Of a stretch of DNA of 64,000 nt, positions 16,673 to 29,103 are shown piece after piece. The stretch comes from Tremella fuciformis (Eukaryota; Basidiomycota; Tremellomycetes; Tremellales; Tremellaceae). The stretch lies in assembly GCA_032768795.1 (NCBI GenBank), contig CP136497.1:1118501-1182500 (forward strand), read 5' to 3'. The stretch's first letter is position 1; each line of letters begins with the position of its first letter. The notes under the pieces are model-generated. The model had not been told where the DNA came from. It saw nothing but the letters and a program-made list of their open reading frames with translations, and ran no database searches. The position numbers and the translations under genes are program-made.

Positions 16673-19369
16673 ATGTCGTCTACCACCCCGGTCAAACGCG
16701 CCAGAACAAGGACAGGCAAGCCATTCACATGTTGCGTGAGATATCGCAGCTGACCGTCCTGTGCAGGCTGTTTACAATGTAAAAGGAGACGAGTGCGGTA
16801 TGTATCGCATGTCCTCATTTTTGCGCACCAAGCTGAAGGTCAATTAGCTGCGATGAAGAGGGCAGACCTGATGCTTGTGGTCAGAAGGCCCCAGGCTCTT
16901 GTGCAGCTTGTCGTCGGCTCGATCTGACTTGTGCATGGCCTGAGCCAGCACGTCGTAAGAGGAGTCTTTTTTCTGATGCGCTTGGGGTGACGCTCGAACA
17001 GCTCGCACTGCCAGGCTCAAACGATCAACCAACTCCGAGCTTTCGGTATGCCTCGTGGTGAGCTCCAGCACGTCTCATGGATGATCAATCGATGGTCGTA
17101 GTGTAGCTTGACGGCTTCGCTATGCAGCGGCGAAAAGCCGTCATGCGCGAGCTGTTCCTCCCGCGGCTATCAGTGTGTCTACGCCACTCTCGACGATGAA
17201 TCAGAGTCGGAGGATATCCTTCAGAGAGCACGCATGATGTGAGCATGAACACGAAGCTCCTACCTGACAGACAGGACAGCTGATGCGACCGCTGTGGACC
17301 ACGTACCAAGGCATCTGGTCACCGCCTTCTTCACCGAGGTCTCGCCCTGTACGGTCCTCAACTTTGTTCACGAGCGGACATTTCTAGAGAGCTTTGATGA
17401 GAATAGAGCGTCCCGACCTCTTGTTTACGCCATGGCCGCCTTCGCATCCAAGTTTTCGCCAATCGAACGTCCGCGGAGTGGCCGATGGCTCGAGCTTGCC
17501 CGATCATCGTCCCATTCCGAATTGGCTGCAGGACGCTTCTCGGCGTCGACTCTGGCTTGCTTGGTGCTATGTGCGCACCTTGAGCTGTACGAGAGGGACT
17601 TCCCAGCTGCATGGATGACGTCGGGGACTGCTATCCGGTGGGTGGCTTCCCTCGCACAATTACTCATACATCAGCTTGGCATTGGCTCTACGCTTGAACA
17701 GCCCTGCCAGGCCAGGCGATCACAGCACGCCGGTCGAGCAAGAGACCCGTCGACGGTTGATGTGGGCAGTCCAAATCTTGGACATGTACATCTCGGATGG
17801 CTTTCCCGAATTCTCAAGTATCCCAGCGTCGATAATGATGATCGAGCTCCCATGTGACGAAGCTGCGTACGACAGCGGAGACTTGTATAACGCAGGACAG
17901 TTGTGCATGCCTGGTTTCGACGTCGACTTTCCCCCCGCATTGATACACCCGCGAACACTGGCAGATTGTCATGCGCAGTATATCACTCTGTTCAGTATCA
18001 GAACCAAAATCCTTTTGTATGTAATTCCCATGCTTCAGCTTCTTCACTGACCTTCAGCTACGCTCGAACCAAGGCTGAAGGCAGCCCGCCATGGCAGGTC
18101 GACTCTATCGCTCAGCGATGTCATTCCGCATTGCACCAGTGGCTCGCTCAACTGCCACCTGACCTCTTGCTCGAAGAAGGTGGTTCATGGAAAGAAAGAC
18201 CCGCGACACACATATCCACTTTGTTGTCCATGCACATGTGGTACTCGTCATCCTAGTGAGTCGGCTCGTACGAATGTTACTGAGAGATAGTATCGACCTC
18301 GGTCGGTTGATGATATACTCCTTCGCCGAATCGGCTTCTGTTGACATGCTCCGCAATGCGCCTCGAGCGTATATACAGCGGGCTCAGGAGCAATCTGTCG
18401 AGTACGCAATGCGGATCTTGGACCTTTGTCGGATCGTCGATGACAACGTTCCCGACTTTGAGCTACGGGACCCGCATGTGTCTATATTGTGCTTTCAGGC
18501 TTGCCGGATCCTTCTCTGGGACCTCTTCAGGCAGGATCGACCATCTGCATTGTTCAAACGTTATCTCGTCGATAGCTTCCGGCCCGCTTTGACGATACTC
18601 TACCGTGCGGCTCCCCTTTTCCCCTTCTCGCAGAATGTGGTGAGTGGAGCATTCGCGATTCGCATTTTGAGCTGAGCCTGATAGCTTTTGGATACACTTT
18701 CCCTTTTCACACGGTACGGGATAGGTGATCTCGTCCTTCAGCGGTCAGTCCGTCTCATGAACATGGTCTCGGCTGAATCTCAGAATGCCCGACGCGCTCG
18801 CTGCTCCATTGGGGCTGCTCGATATCTCGGCAAGACATCGCAATCCGGCTCTTCTAAATTCCCTCGATTGCACTGAGACCTCTGACAATGCGGAGCAGAC
18901 CACTCTCCCCGTGGCCCCGGGTAAAACGCCCGATCAAGGCCAGAGTGACCTCTTTCACCCTCCTTTCAATTCCAGCATGGATCCCTCAACGAACATCCAG
19001 AACCCAAACGCAGATCCTGCCGTCGACATCCCCCTGGCAGGAGTCATGTCAAGTGGCGATCAAACTATGGATAGTCAGAATCCCATCTCAACTCTGACCG
19101 ATCCGATGTATCAGTCGGCCGATGCCGAGCTTTTCGACATCAACCTGATCAACTCTGTGCTGAACTCCGCTGGACATCAGGATTGGCTGTCTCGCCCAAC
19201 CAACATGTCCCGACGGTCGAGTCCCACTCGCAACGTCGCACCTCTGCTCGCACGCCCAAACACCAGCGGGCTCTCTCAGTTTCCGGTCATTCCCGATGAG
19301 TTTGGCGACATGCGAGGAGATCAGGACATCTGGACGGCACTGTTTGGCGGAAACGGCTCTGATACATGA
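16673..19369 (+). CDS. Zn2Cys6 fungal-specific transcription factor (753 aa model)
   Basis: A nuclear regulator with an N-terminal zinc cluster and a fungal_trans middle domain. My exons are 16673-16715, 16767-16797, 16848-17057, 17128-17238, 17275-17637, 17675-18016, 18058-18255, 18291-18639, 18685-18713 and 18784-19369; the lengths sum to a multiple of three. The cluster reads CLQCKRRRVRC, then a long loop with CGQKAPGSC, then CAACRRLDLTC. The first intron uses a GC donor (GCAAGC). A second half cluster, CGEKPSCASCSSRGYQC, follows after residue 90. The middle domain shows HERTFLESFD, ETRRRLMW and LLSMHMWY. The C-terminus is a disordered tail ending DIWTALFGG. The sugar transporter begins 277 bp downstream on the same strand and may be a target. 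The introns near 18640-18783 are the least certain. Confidence 0.82.
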
Positions 19370-19646
19370 AGTATGTACATAGCTCGGTTGTATGGCTGAG
19401 TTTGCGAGGAATGAAGCTAGGCAACTCAATAGCAGCTCTGCTCGCATAAAATGGCTCCGAAGCGAGCTTGATCTCCCATCTCGCTATCTGGTTTTGCCGA
19501 TGCGAGCTGGTGGCTTCGCTTTAAGACCCAAGGCAAACCCCACACCGACATGCATGCCTTGTTCTTCTACCTTATCCCCCACACCGCCCCCACAGTGCCC
19601 CACAGCAGAAACACATTGTTACAACGAAGACTGACATATATTCATC

Positions 19647-21396
19647 ATGGGGAAATTAGAGGTCTGCCCGGAGCGAAATGCGATCCCAGCTTGGTCTACG
19701 TTTGGGATCCAGCTTCATCCCGATACCTTGGCGCTCGTTGATGATCCCGAAGCTCTCGCCCGATCCTTAGGTGGAAACCGTATGTCACCCAATTAGGAGC
19801 GAAAGAGGTTCGTACTGATGTCCAGGTATCAAAGATGTCTTCGCTTCAAAGGTCGTCTTTATTGGCGCATTCGCAGCCTGCATGGGTGGTCTCCTGTTCG
19901 GCTTTGATCAGGGTATCCTATCCATCAGTCTCACCATGCCTCAGTTTCTCGCCCAATTCCCGGAGACAGACGAAACGGTCAACTCATCCGGCTCATTCAA
20001 CAAGGGAGTCATGACTGGTTTGCTGGAGCTTGGAGCTTTCTTGGGCGCAATCCAAGCGGGTTACCTAGCCGATAGGTATTCACGCAAACGCTCCATCGTC
20101 ATCGGCGCGGTATGGTTCATCGTCGGCAGTGTGTTGCAAGCCTCGTCCTACGCTTTTGCACAGCTCGTCGTCGGCAGGTTCATTGGAGGTATCGGTGTTG
20201 GTATCTTGTCATCGGTCGCACCCATGTACATTTCGGAAATCGCCCCTCCAAACATCCGAGGCGCTCTCCTCGTCTTCGAATCGGCCAACATCGTTTTCGG
20301 TATCATTGTCATGTACTACATCACTTATGGAACTCGACACATAAACAGCGACTGGGCATTCCGACTGCCATTCACCATTCAAATGGCTCCATGCGTCGTC
20401 CTCGCCGCCGTTGTCTGGAGCTTGCCATACTCACCTCGATGGCTCGCCGGTAAAGGTCGGGACCTCGAAGCATTGCAGTCCCTTCAGCGCCTGCGTAATC
20501 TCCCTCTCGACGATCCCAGGCTTCAAGCCGAGTGGATCGCAGTCAGAGCCGATGCGACTCGAAATCGCGAAGAAATCCTCGAACGCCACCCCGATGCCGT
20601 AAACTCTGAACTGAAAATGGAAATCGCTGCGTGGGGAGACATGTTCCGACCCAAGATGTTCAGGCGCACTCAGATAGGCATCATGCTCATGTTCTTCCAG
20701 CAGTTCGTGGGGATCAATGCTTTGATCTACTACAGCCCCTCGTTATTCGCAACGCTGGGACTCGACTACGAGATGCAAATCAACCTCTCCGGGGCGTGGA
20801 ACATTATCAACTGGGCCGCGATTATGGTTGCCTTTTTCCTGTTGGACAAAGTCGGTCGTCGACCTTTCCTCCTTTGGGGAGCGCTCGGAATGGCCATTTC
20901 ACACTACATCGTTGCGGCCATGATCGGCGTCTACGGCAAATCGTGGGCCACCCACTCGACTCAAGGCTGGGTCGGGGTCGTTTTCATCTTCATGTTTTCC
21001 GTCACCTATGGAGTCGGCTGGGGACCTGTGCCGTGGACGATGCCAGCGGAGATCTTGACGTCGAGCACACGAGCCAAGGGTGTCGCTCTGGCGACCTGCT
21101 CCAACTGGCTCAACAACTTCATCATTGGTGTGATGACACCGCCGTTTGTCCAGCACGCGGCTTACGGCACATTCATCTTCTTTGGAAGTTTTGCGGCAAT
21201 CGCATTCGTTTATGTCTATTTTTTTGTTCCCGAGACGATGGGCAGGACTTTGGAAGACATGGATGAGATCTTCGGGACTCAAGCGGGCCACGAGGAAGCC
21301 GCGTCGAAGCGAGACATCGTCAAGATTATCGTCGGACAAGCCAGTTACGCGGAGACGGAGGCGAAGACGGACGTTGTGCACATCGATCGTCCTTGA
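19647..21396 (+). CDS. MFS sugar transporter (567 aa)
   Basis: A plasma-membrane hexose-type transporter of the sugar porter family with 12 expected membrane helices. Exons are 19647-19779 and 19826-21396. Family signatures in order: GGLLFGFDQGILS in helix 1, DRYSRKRSI in the first inner loop, RFIGGIGVGILSS, PYSPRWLAGKGR at the end of the first half, QQFVGINALIYYSP in helix 7, DKVGRRPFL, and PETMGRTLEDMDEIF after helix 12. The N-terminal 60 residues precede helix 1 and start MGKLEVCPER. Length and motifs are normal and complete. The substrate (glucose, another hexose, a disaccharide or polyol) cannot be read from sequence. The Zn2Cys6 gene just upstream makes local regulation plausible. Confidence 0.93.
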
Positions 21397-21832
21397 AGGA
21401 GAATTGGAGACCACATGTAGCGATCAGAACGAGAAAAAAGGAGCAAAGTCTGTAGTCAGGAATGCACTCATCGTGTTGAAGCTACCTATTCCTCCCTTGA
21501 CATGATTGTACTCGTGGTCGACATTGGTACATATGGATGTGGCACATTTTCTCCGTGCGCCCCATGCCAGTCGCATTCTGTATGTTCGAGCGTTTTCATT
21601 ACACTATGCAATATGATACCTGGAGCTCTGAAACTCAGTGTGAGCATAGCAGTGTGTCATCAGAGACAATCACTCGGCCTTTCCTGCAACCTTCCCAGTA
21701 TGCAGATTTCAGCGGCCATCCCATTGTGATGTTAGGGAATGAGCCTCATCGTGTCACGTGACAAGCGGCGAGATCGAGATTGCGGTTGGTTGTCGGGAGG
21801 TTGAGTTTCCATACATCATCTTGGCCGCTAGC
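21397..21832. other. Intergenic region, sugar transporter to DIS3
   Basis: 436 bp holding the 3' end of the transporter transcript and the DIS3 promoter. A TCACGTGA E-box-like palindrome is at about 21754. No gene is evident. Confidence 0.5.
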
Positions 21833-24800
21833 ATGGATTCGACGTCCGCCTCTGGGCCCTTACGGAGCAAGGCTGAGATCAAGATACTCAAGCGTGCGAG
21901 GAATGATGGCGAGCTGGCGCGAACGAGATTCTTGAAGAAGACTGCTCGAGGGAAAGTCCTGTCATGTTAGTCCTTCCTGGTTTCTCACTGAGACTGACGG
22001 GAGACAGTCTTGAGAGAGCGATATGTCCGCGATGATATCCCTTGTGGCTTCGAGGCATGTCATCAGTGCTCCAGGTTCCCTGGCTATCGCCCAGTGTTGC
22101 CCACAACAGGCTACGTTGGTCATCGCCAATTCCGAGGTGCCAGCGGTCATTGGCTCGTCATTGACACGAACATCGTTCTCCATCAAGCAAGTGTCTGCCC
22201 CGACTTGGGACCGTCGCTAATGAAGGCCAGATGGATCTCTTGGCCTCACTCCCAGCTAGTTTACCATTAGTCATTCCGTCCACCACGATGCGCGAGACAA
22301 GGCATCGGTCCTTGCCTCTGTACAATCGCCTTCTCCAGGTAGTACACGATGAGAGTCGTCGCGTTTGGGTCTGGTGGAATGAAGAGCGTCGCGAAACGGC
22401 TACGCATCTGGAGAGAGACTCGCAGGCCGGCATGGAGACCATCAACGACAGGAATGATCGAGGTAGGGCTTGCTTTGTCAAAATTTGCGGTCGGGCTAAC
22501 CTCAGCGATCCGAAAAACTATGGATTTCTATATAACTCACCTTCGAAGCTCGACTCGGAGCCCACCACTGCTGGTACTTCTCACAGATGACAGAAGAAAT
22601 CGTCAACTTGCAATTCGAGGCGACCTTATGGCGATGAACACCAAGGAATATGTCGATGGGCTTCAAGCGAGAGACCGAGATCGCTTGGTCGATCTAGTCG
22701 TGGGTGGTGTAGATGACGTTGAACCCGAAGTCAAGGGGGCCAAGCGCATTTACGAAGAGGTGCGCTGCCCATGTGCAGACATTGCGCAGAGATTGACGAC
22801 AGTATCTCTCCTCGGAAGTGATGACTGCCGGGATCAAGGCTGGGCGCATATTGCAAGGCCACTTCGCTGCCAATCAGTACAATTATCTCGAGGCAAGTTC
22901 TGTTACTCCTGGTGCGGATCATGTTTGACTGTCGCAGGGTACCGTCAGGGTAGCTGGTCTTGGCAAACCCGTCCTGCTTGTTGGTCGAGAGGCAATCAAT
23001 CGATCAGTAGATGGCGATATCGTCGCAGTTGAACTTCTGCCGAGGTCCGAATGGAAAGCCGCGGGAAGCCAGGTCATAGATCAGGAGGGTGAGCGATCCC
23101 ACTCTGGAAGTCTCAGCAGTCCTGAAAGACAGCTGCTTTGCGTGATGACGATGCCGAAGACGATGGAGGCGGGTCCAGGGAGGAAGAGCGACAAGAATTG
23201 CGAATTCACGCGCATGATGTGGTCCAACAGCCTAGCCAAAAGTTGCTGGAGGTACAACCAACAGGCAAAGTCGTCGGTATCGTCAAAAGAAATTGGAGAG
23301 CGTGCGCTTAAAGTCACTTTCCTGATCCGGCTTTCACTCATGGCTAGATACGTCTGTCATCTCGATAGTTCATCGATATCTGCGGCTGCTTTGACCTCCA
23401 TGTCACAGCAGACTGTTTTCGCGACTCCTCTCTCGCGCGTGCTCCCAAGGATCAGATTGCGCACTCGACAAGCCCCACTACTTTTGGATCAGAAGATACT
23501 CGTCACGATTGATAGCTGGTCAACAAATTCTAGGTATCCCGATGGTCACTTTGTGCGAGCTCTAGGTAAAGTGGAGAGCAAAGAAGCGGAACAGGAGAGC
23601 TTGCTTCTTGAATATGAGGTGCCGTACCGCCCTTTCGGCAAAGCGATTCTCGACTGCCTCCCTGACGAAGGCGATTCATGGGTGGTCTCACCGAAAACCG
23701 CCGACAACCCCCTATGGAGAGATCGAGAAGATCTCAGAGACCTGCTCATATGTAGCATCGATCCTCCAGGTCAGCTCTATGGAATGCCTATTGCCTCTAC
23801 TGACTCAAAAGGATGTCAAGATATAGATGACGCCTTGCATGCCAAACGACTGGCCAACGGCAACATAGAGGCTGGAGTCCGTGCGTTACTTAGCGCATCA
23901 CTCGTGCAGCTGGACTGATACAATCAGACATCGCCGATGTTTCTCACTTCGTGCATCCTGCCAATGCTATGGACTCGGAGGCCGCCTCTCGTGGGACAAC
24001 TGTATATCTAGTGGACAAGCGGATTGATATGCTCCCTGCACTGTTAGGCACCAATCTGTGTTCGCTGCGGCCTTTCGTGGAGCGGCTGGCTTTCTCCGTC
24101 ATCTGGGTCGGTCGTCATGCTTCAAACATCGTGTGCGTTAGCGCTAATATCGCAGGAGCTCACATCCGAAGGTGAGATTGTGGACGTCCGCTTTACCAAG
24201 TCCGTCATCGCATCGAAGGAGGCCTTCACGTATGAAGCCGCTCAAAGACGTAAAGACGATTCGGCCTTGCAGGACGCTCTCACCGAGTCGATTCGTTTGT
24301 TGAACTCGCTCGCCATCAAGCTCAAGCAAAAGCGGATTGCTGCTGGCGCTCTTTCGCTCTCCTCGGCGGAATTGAAGATTCATTTGGATTCATCGGAATC
24401 GGCTGAACCAATTGATGTCGAGCAGAAGCAACAATTTGAGACCAACTCTCTTGTCGAAGAATTCATGCTTCTCGCCAACATCTCCGTGGCCGAGAAGATA
24501 CAGGCCGCGTATCCGGCGACCGCGGTTCTGCGGCGGCACGCCCCTCCACCCAAAACCAATTTTGAGGTGCTTCAGGACATCCTCATGAAACGGCGAGGGT
24601 TGTCCCTCGATGTGAGCAGCTCCGGTGCTCTGGCCAGCAGCTTGGACCAGTGCATCGACGATGACGAGCCCGAATTCAACACCTTGGTACGCATCATGGC
24701 CACCAGGTGTATGCTTGCCGCCGAGTACTTCTGTTCCGGCAGCGTGAGCAAGGAGGCGTATGGGCATTACGGTCTGGCATCCCAGATCTACACCCATTTC

Positions 24801-25454
24801 ACGGTGAGTTACGCAGCACTCGCGCGCATCAGGCGGCATTGCATTCATGCAGGACTGACCTTCAGTCGCCAATCCGCCGATACGCAGATGTACTGGTTCA
24901 CAGGCAATTAGCGGCCGCGATCAATTATACCCCTCTCCACCCATCTCTACAGTCGAAAGCCCACGTCGAGCGGGTTCTGCAGAATGTCAACAAACGACAC
25001 CGTCTCGCACAGATGGCCGGACGGGCCAGCGTCGAATTCTACGTGGGCTTGGCTCTCAGAGCTCGGGGAAACAAGAGAAACGAGACAAGCGATACAGGAA
25101 CGGTTCCGGCAGGTGTCACTCGGGAAGACGCATACGTGATTAGATGCTTCAAGAACGGATTGGCCGTCTTCGTTTCAAAGTGGGTCTCCCATGCTCTTCG
25201 CTTGGCTAAGAAAGCAATCCGTTCGAGCTGATGCCCCCAGACTCGGTCTCGAGGGCCTGGTGACCTTTGCCAAGGAGACACACCAGTACAATCCTGAGGA
25301 GTACTCGATCACCGTCCCGCGTCCGTCTGGCGATGTGACTATTGCCGTGTTCGACAAGATACAGGTGGACGTCGGCATTGAGAAAGACGTCAATACTCAA
25401 CGCGCAAAGGTCAAGATGGTGATGGTGGCACCCGTCACATCTGCAGACCTCTGA
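21833..25454 (+). CDS. DIS3: DIS3/Rrp44 exosome nuclease (1,017 aa)
   Basis: Catalytic subunit of the RNA exosome with 3'-5' exonuclease and endonuclease activity, acting on rRNA precursors, unstable RNAs and mRNA. Thirteen exons join in frame from ATG 21833 to TGA 25454. In order: the N-terminal [11 protein letters not shown] segment with a CHQC motif, the PIN domain ([17 protein letters not shown]), cold-shock domains ([17 protein letters not shown]), the RNB catalytic core with [15 protein letters not shown] and [25 protein letters not shown], and a C-terminal S1 domain. Two introns start with GC (22187-22230 and 22893-22937); both restore conserved sequence exactly. The catalytic aspartates are present. 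The length matches yeast Dis3 (about 1,000 aa). Confidence 0.96.
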
Positions 25455-25707
25455 TCTTGCACACAGTATAGGCGATCGAAGCAGGCGAGATGCACTATTG
25501 CATGATGCATGTATACACTGTACACTGTACACTGACAACTTTGCTCGCATCGCCCAGCGTCAGCACAGTTGCGTTTCTTTACTTGTCTAAGGTTTGTCTG
25601 CCGAGGAGTTGTCATGATCACGTGGTCAACTTCATCATCTGCTTTGGCCAACTAACCTTAGGCATACCTTACCTTTGCAAGTCGCCTTGCACCGAATTGC
25701 CTCGAAG

Positions 25708-27495
25708 ATGACAGAACGGGCCCCAAGCCGCAAGCTGAGAGTTGGCTTTATCCATCCTGACCTCGGTATAGGTGAGCTTCGGGCCTGTCGTGCTCAGCTG
25801 AATGTGTGGTCTTGCCCCCACGGCCCGTGTCACCACAGGTCTGACGCCCAGATAGGAGGAGCCGAGCGGTTGGTTGTGGATGCTGCAGTGGCTTTGCAGC
25901 GGCTCGGTCACGATGTGACCATGTTCACCTCGAGGCATGACCCTACAAGATGCTTTGAGGAGACGAGAAATGGTGAGCGCTTCTTTACAGCTCCTAGCTA
26001 ATGCGGCAGGGACACTCAAAGTCCACGTCCTGGGGTCGTCGCTGCCGAGGGTACTGCACGTTCGACTGCCCATGACGATTGTCTTTTCCATACTCCGATC
26101 ACTCCTGCTTACCTTCCTTCTCTCGATGTCAATACTACTCCCCGAGCCAGCAGCTCTTCTCAACCCGTTATCGCCGCTGGCGCCCTTCGATGTCTTTTTC
26201 GTCGACCAACAGTCCGTCTGTGTCCCGCCTCTCAGACTTCTGACGGGAAGTCGTGTGATATTCTACTGTCACTTCCCTGACAAGCTTCTGAGCGGCGGTT
26301 GGGAGATAAACGTGGACCTGCCGGAAAACGCTTTGCATAAAGCTAGAGGGTCTTTATTGAAAAGAGCGTACCGATGGCCTGTGGACCGCCTGGAAGAGTG
26401 GACAACCGGTAAGCTAAGTCAATGTCAGATGCAAGCGGTGTTGACTAGCTTCAGGTCAAGCCGATATGATACTGGCAAATTCCCAGTTCACCTCCAAGGT
26501 GTATGCCAAAGCGTTCCCTTCTCTCGCCCAAAGGCCCCCAAAGGTGGTGTATCCTGCAGTAGACGTGTCCGCATATGGTGCCGCGACCAACAGCACCGCA
26601 CATACAGGCAAGAAGCAGGATTCCAAATGGATCGAAGGCATGATCAGGTAGGTCATGGTACAATCGGGATGACTCTGACCCCAGCGATCGCCCCACTTTC
26701 GTATCCCTCAACCGGTTCGAGGCGAAGAAGAACGTCGCCCTTGCAGTTCGCGCATTCGCGCGTCTGAAGACTCTGTGGCTCGAAAAGGAACCTGCGCCGA
26801 CGTCTCCTCTTCGGCTTGTCCTCGGTGGTTGGTAATCACCTCTCGTGCGCAGCGCACAGCTGATACCCGTCGCAGGCGGGTATGATTCTGCGGTACAAGA
26901 CAATGTCGAGACACTCTCGAAACTGGAGGGTCTTTGTGAAGCCCTCGGCTTATCCCACGGCAGGCTGAGCTCGTCTGCTACAGAGATAGAAACGCTCGAA
27001 GTCATCTTCATACCTAATTTCACCTCGAGTCAACGCGAGCACCTCCTCTCGCCTGTTTCCACAGTCGCCCTCATGTATACACCAGAGAACGAGCACTTTG
27101 GCATCGTTCCCATCGAATCCATGGCATCTGGTCTACCCGTTATTGCGGTCGATTGCGGAGGACCAAGGGAGACTGTGATCGACGCGAACGCGTACCCGGA
27201 AGAGGGCACAGGGTTCCTCCGAGCGCCTGTGCCAGACGATTGGGCCGCGGTAATGATGCAGCTTATCGCTATGGGTCAAGACGGTCGCCGGCGATTGGGG
27301 GAGAACGGGAAGCGGCGAGTCGAGATATTCAGCTCCGACCGCTTGGGTCAGGAGTTAGACGTTCTGGTGCAAGACTTGGCGGCAATGCCCGATTTGCATG
27401 ACGAGGTGGGATCGAAGCTGATGTGGGGAGGCGCGAGCTTCATGTTATTTGGGGCTCTTGGTGTAGGAGCTCTGATTTGGATATTTGGGCCATGA
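25708..27495 (+). CDS. ALG2: ALG2 alpha-1,3/1,6-mannosyltransferase
   Basis: Adds the second and third mannose to the dolichol-linked oligosaccharide on the cytosolic face of the ER, for N-glycosylation. It is a GT4-family enzyme. Recognisable segments are [14 protein letters not shown] at the N-terminus across an intron, [65 protein letters not shown], and the nucleotide-sugar motif [20 protein letters not shown]. The C-terminal segment [16 protein letters not shown] is a hydrophobic membrane anchor. The start [14 protein letters not shown] is the first ATG in frame. Introns are short (for example from 25771 to about 25857). It follows DIS3 on the same strand after 253 bp. Confidence 0.94.
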
Positions 27496-27556
27496 ATAGC
27501 TTGTCCAGTATGGTATGGTCCGTTGCCTTAATGGTCCAAAGGGTTTCACTCGTCCA

Positions 27557-29103
27557 CTACAATCGCCAGATGGTGAGACATGCCTCTGGGTCATCAGGGG
27601 ATGTGCTTTCCTCGGACGCATCCGAATCGGATCCGCCGTATCGGTCTTGTAGCCAGCGTCTGGAGCCAGAGTTGGTCATGACCACTGGCTGAAATGGGTG
27701 CAGCTGAACAGATGACACAGCATCTGTCATCAGCACAGTCGTCAGACGGCGGGGACACGCCACATCAGCATCTCGGGACTAGAAAGCAGGAAAGACTTAC
27801 CAGAATGCAGTTTCGCCTCGATTCTCGGCGCATGATCACCCCCTTGGGAGATGTCCCATACCCTAATGATGCCGTTCGCATCGCCCGATGAGATATAGCG
27901 TCCCCAGGGGTCCATAGCAAATTCCAGTCTCTGATTTGTATCGCCTGGTCTTGACAGGTGGAGAAAAGGTGCAGTGGGATTCCGCATGTCAAAGATCTGG
28001 ATGTGATCTGACCGCCGGGAGGCTACAAAGAGTATCTCTTTGCTCAAGGGATGAAAAGCAAGCTGAAGTTAGCTTTCTTACACAACCAAAGGTCGAGTTT
28101 AGATGATAAGTTCTGACGGGAAGGGGGAAGGGGAGGCAGCAGATGCAAAGCAATTCACCTGAGTGACTCCCCCGCCCAGGACACCCTCAAGATGTTGAAC
28201 CGCTGTTGCCGTTTCTCCTTCGTAAATGGAAACATTGCCGCCGAAGGTGCCAGCAGCATACACTCCGGACCCATCATGAGATGATGCAAGGGCAGATACT
28301 ATGCCTCTTTGTCCTTTGGCTTCACGTTTCGACGATGCAGTCTTGATGCGTTCAGCCGCATCATACCCTGGAGTCGCAATATCGAAGATTTCTATGCTTG
28401 AATCGGACCCACAATACAGTCTGTGGTCAGATGTGACCGATCCCCTTCAATCCCGCCAAGATCAGAAAGTGACGGGCCATTCCTCGCCAAATATACCCAC
28501 TTCGTTGCGTCCGCGTTAAATGCCATGCTCTGTGGGCCTATAAATCGCTCGCGATGGTCCACAATCGGATAGCTGGCACGTGTCGTCCCACTTCCCGCAT
28601 CGATGAGTCGGACAGGGCAGTCTCGCACACTTGCGACGAAACAATACGTTGCCGGGTTCTTCAGAGAGGCTGTAGGGTACCAGAGGCTGCCGAGCACCGC
28701 GTCCGGCTGCTTGAATGCCGAGCAGCCATTGGCATCGAGACGAGGCGGGCTCGATGAGCTGACGGTCATCTGAGAGCATCTTGTGTGTCCCCATTGGCAC
28801 ATAGTGCAGACAGACTCACGTAGGGAAGATGCGTATGATCCGATCTTCCGCGGAGGTCAGAATTGAGGTGCCATCGGCGCACCTGCCTGTCAGAAGCGCT
28901 CTTGCTGCTCGAAATGGGACAGACCATCGAGCGGAGCGCAGAAAGTTGTTGCTCACTCGGCTTTGGAGCTGATTGATATGGAGGGATGTCACGAGTGCCG
29001 GTGCGACTGCGAAATCATATGTCGCCGGACGCGTCCAGTCAGCCGCACCTGGGCTCGGCGCAGAGTCGTCTGGTCCGTCGACGACATGGTCATTGTCTGT
29101 CAT
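27557..29103 (-). CDS. WRAP53/TCAB1-like WD-repeat protein (SWT21 family)
   Basis: Homologues bind small nuclear/Cajal-body RNPs and telomerase RNA in animals; yeast Swt21 is linked to splicing. The start ATG at 29103 gives MTDNDHVVDG. In order on the minus strand: NNFLRSARW with TSAEDRIIRIFPT, a segment LGSLWYPTASLKNP with SVRDCPVRLIDA, GPQSMAFNADATKW, then FVASRRSDHIQIFDMRNPT, GDTNQRLEFAMDPWGRY with SGDANGIIRVWD, and finally VSSVQLHPFQPV near the C-terminus. The order and wording match the WRAP53 family closely. Several short introns interrupt the repeats. It converges on ALG2 with 61 bp between stops and diverges from the SUMO protease. Confidence 0.85.
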
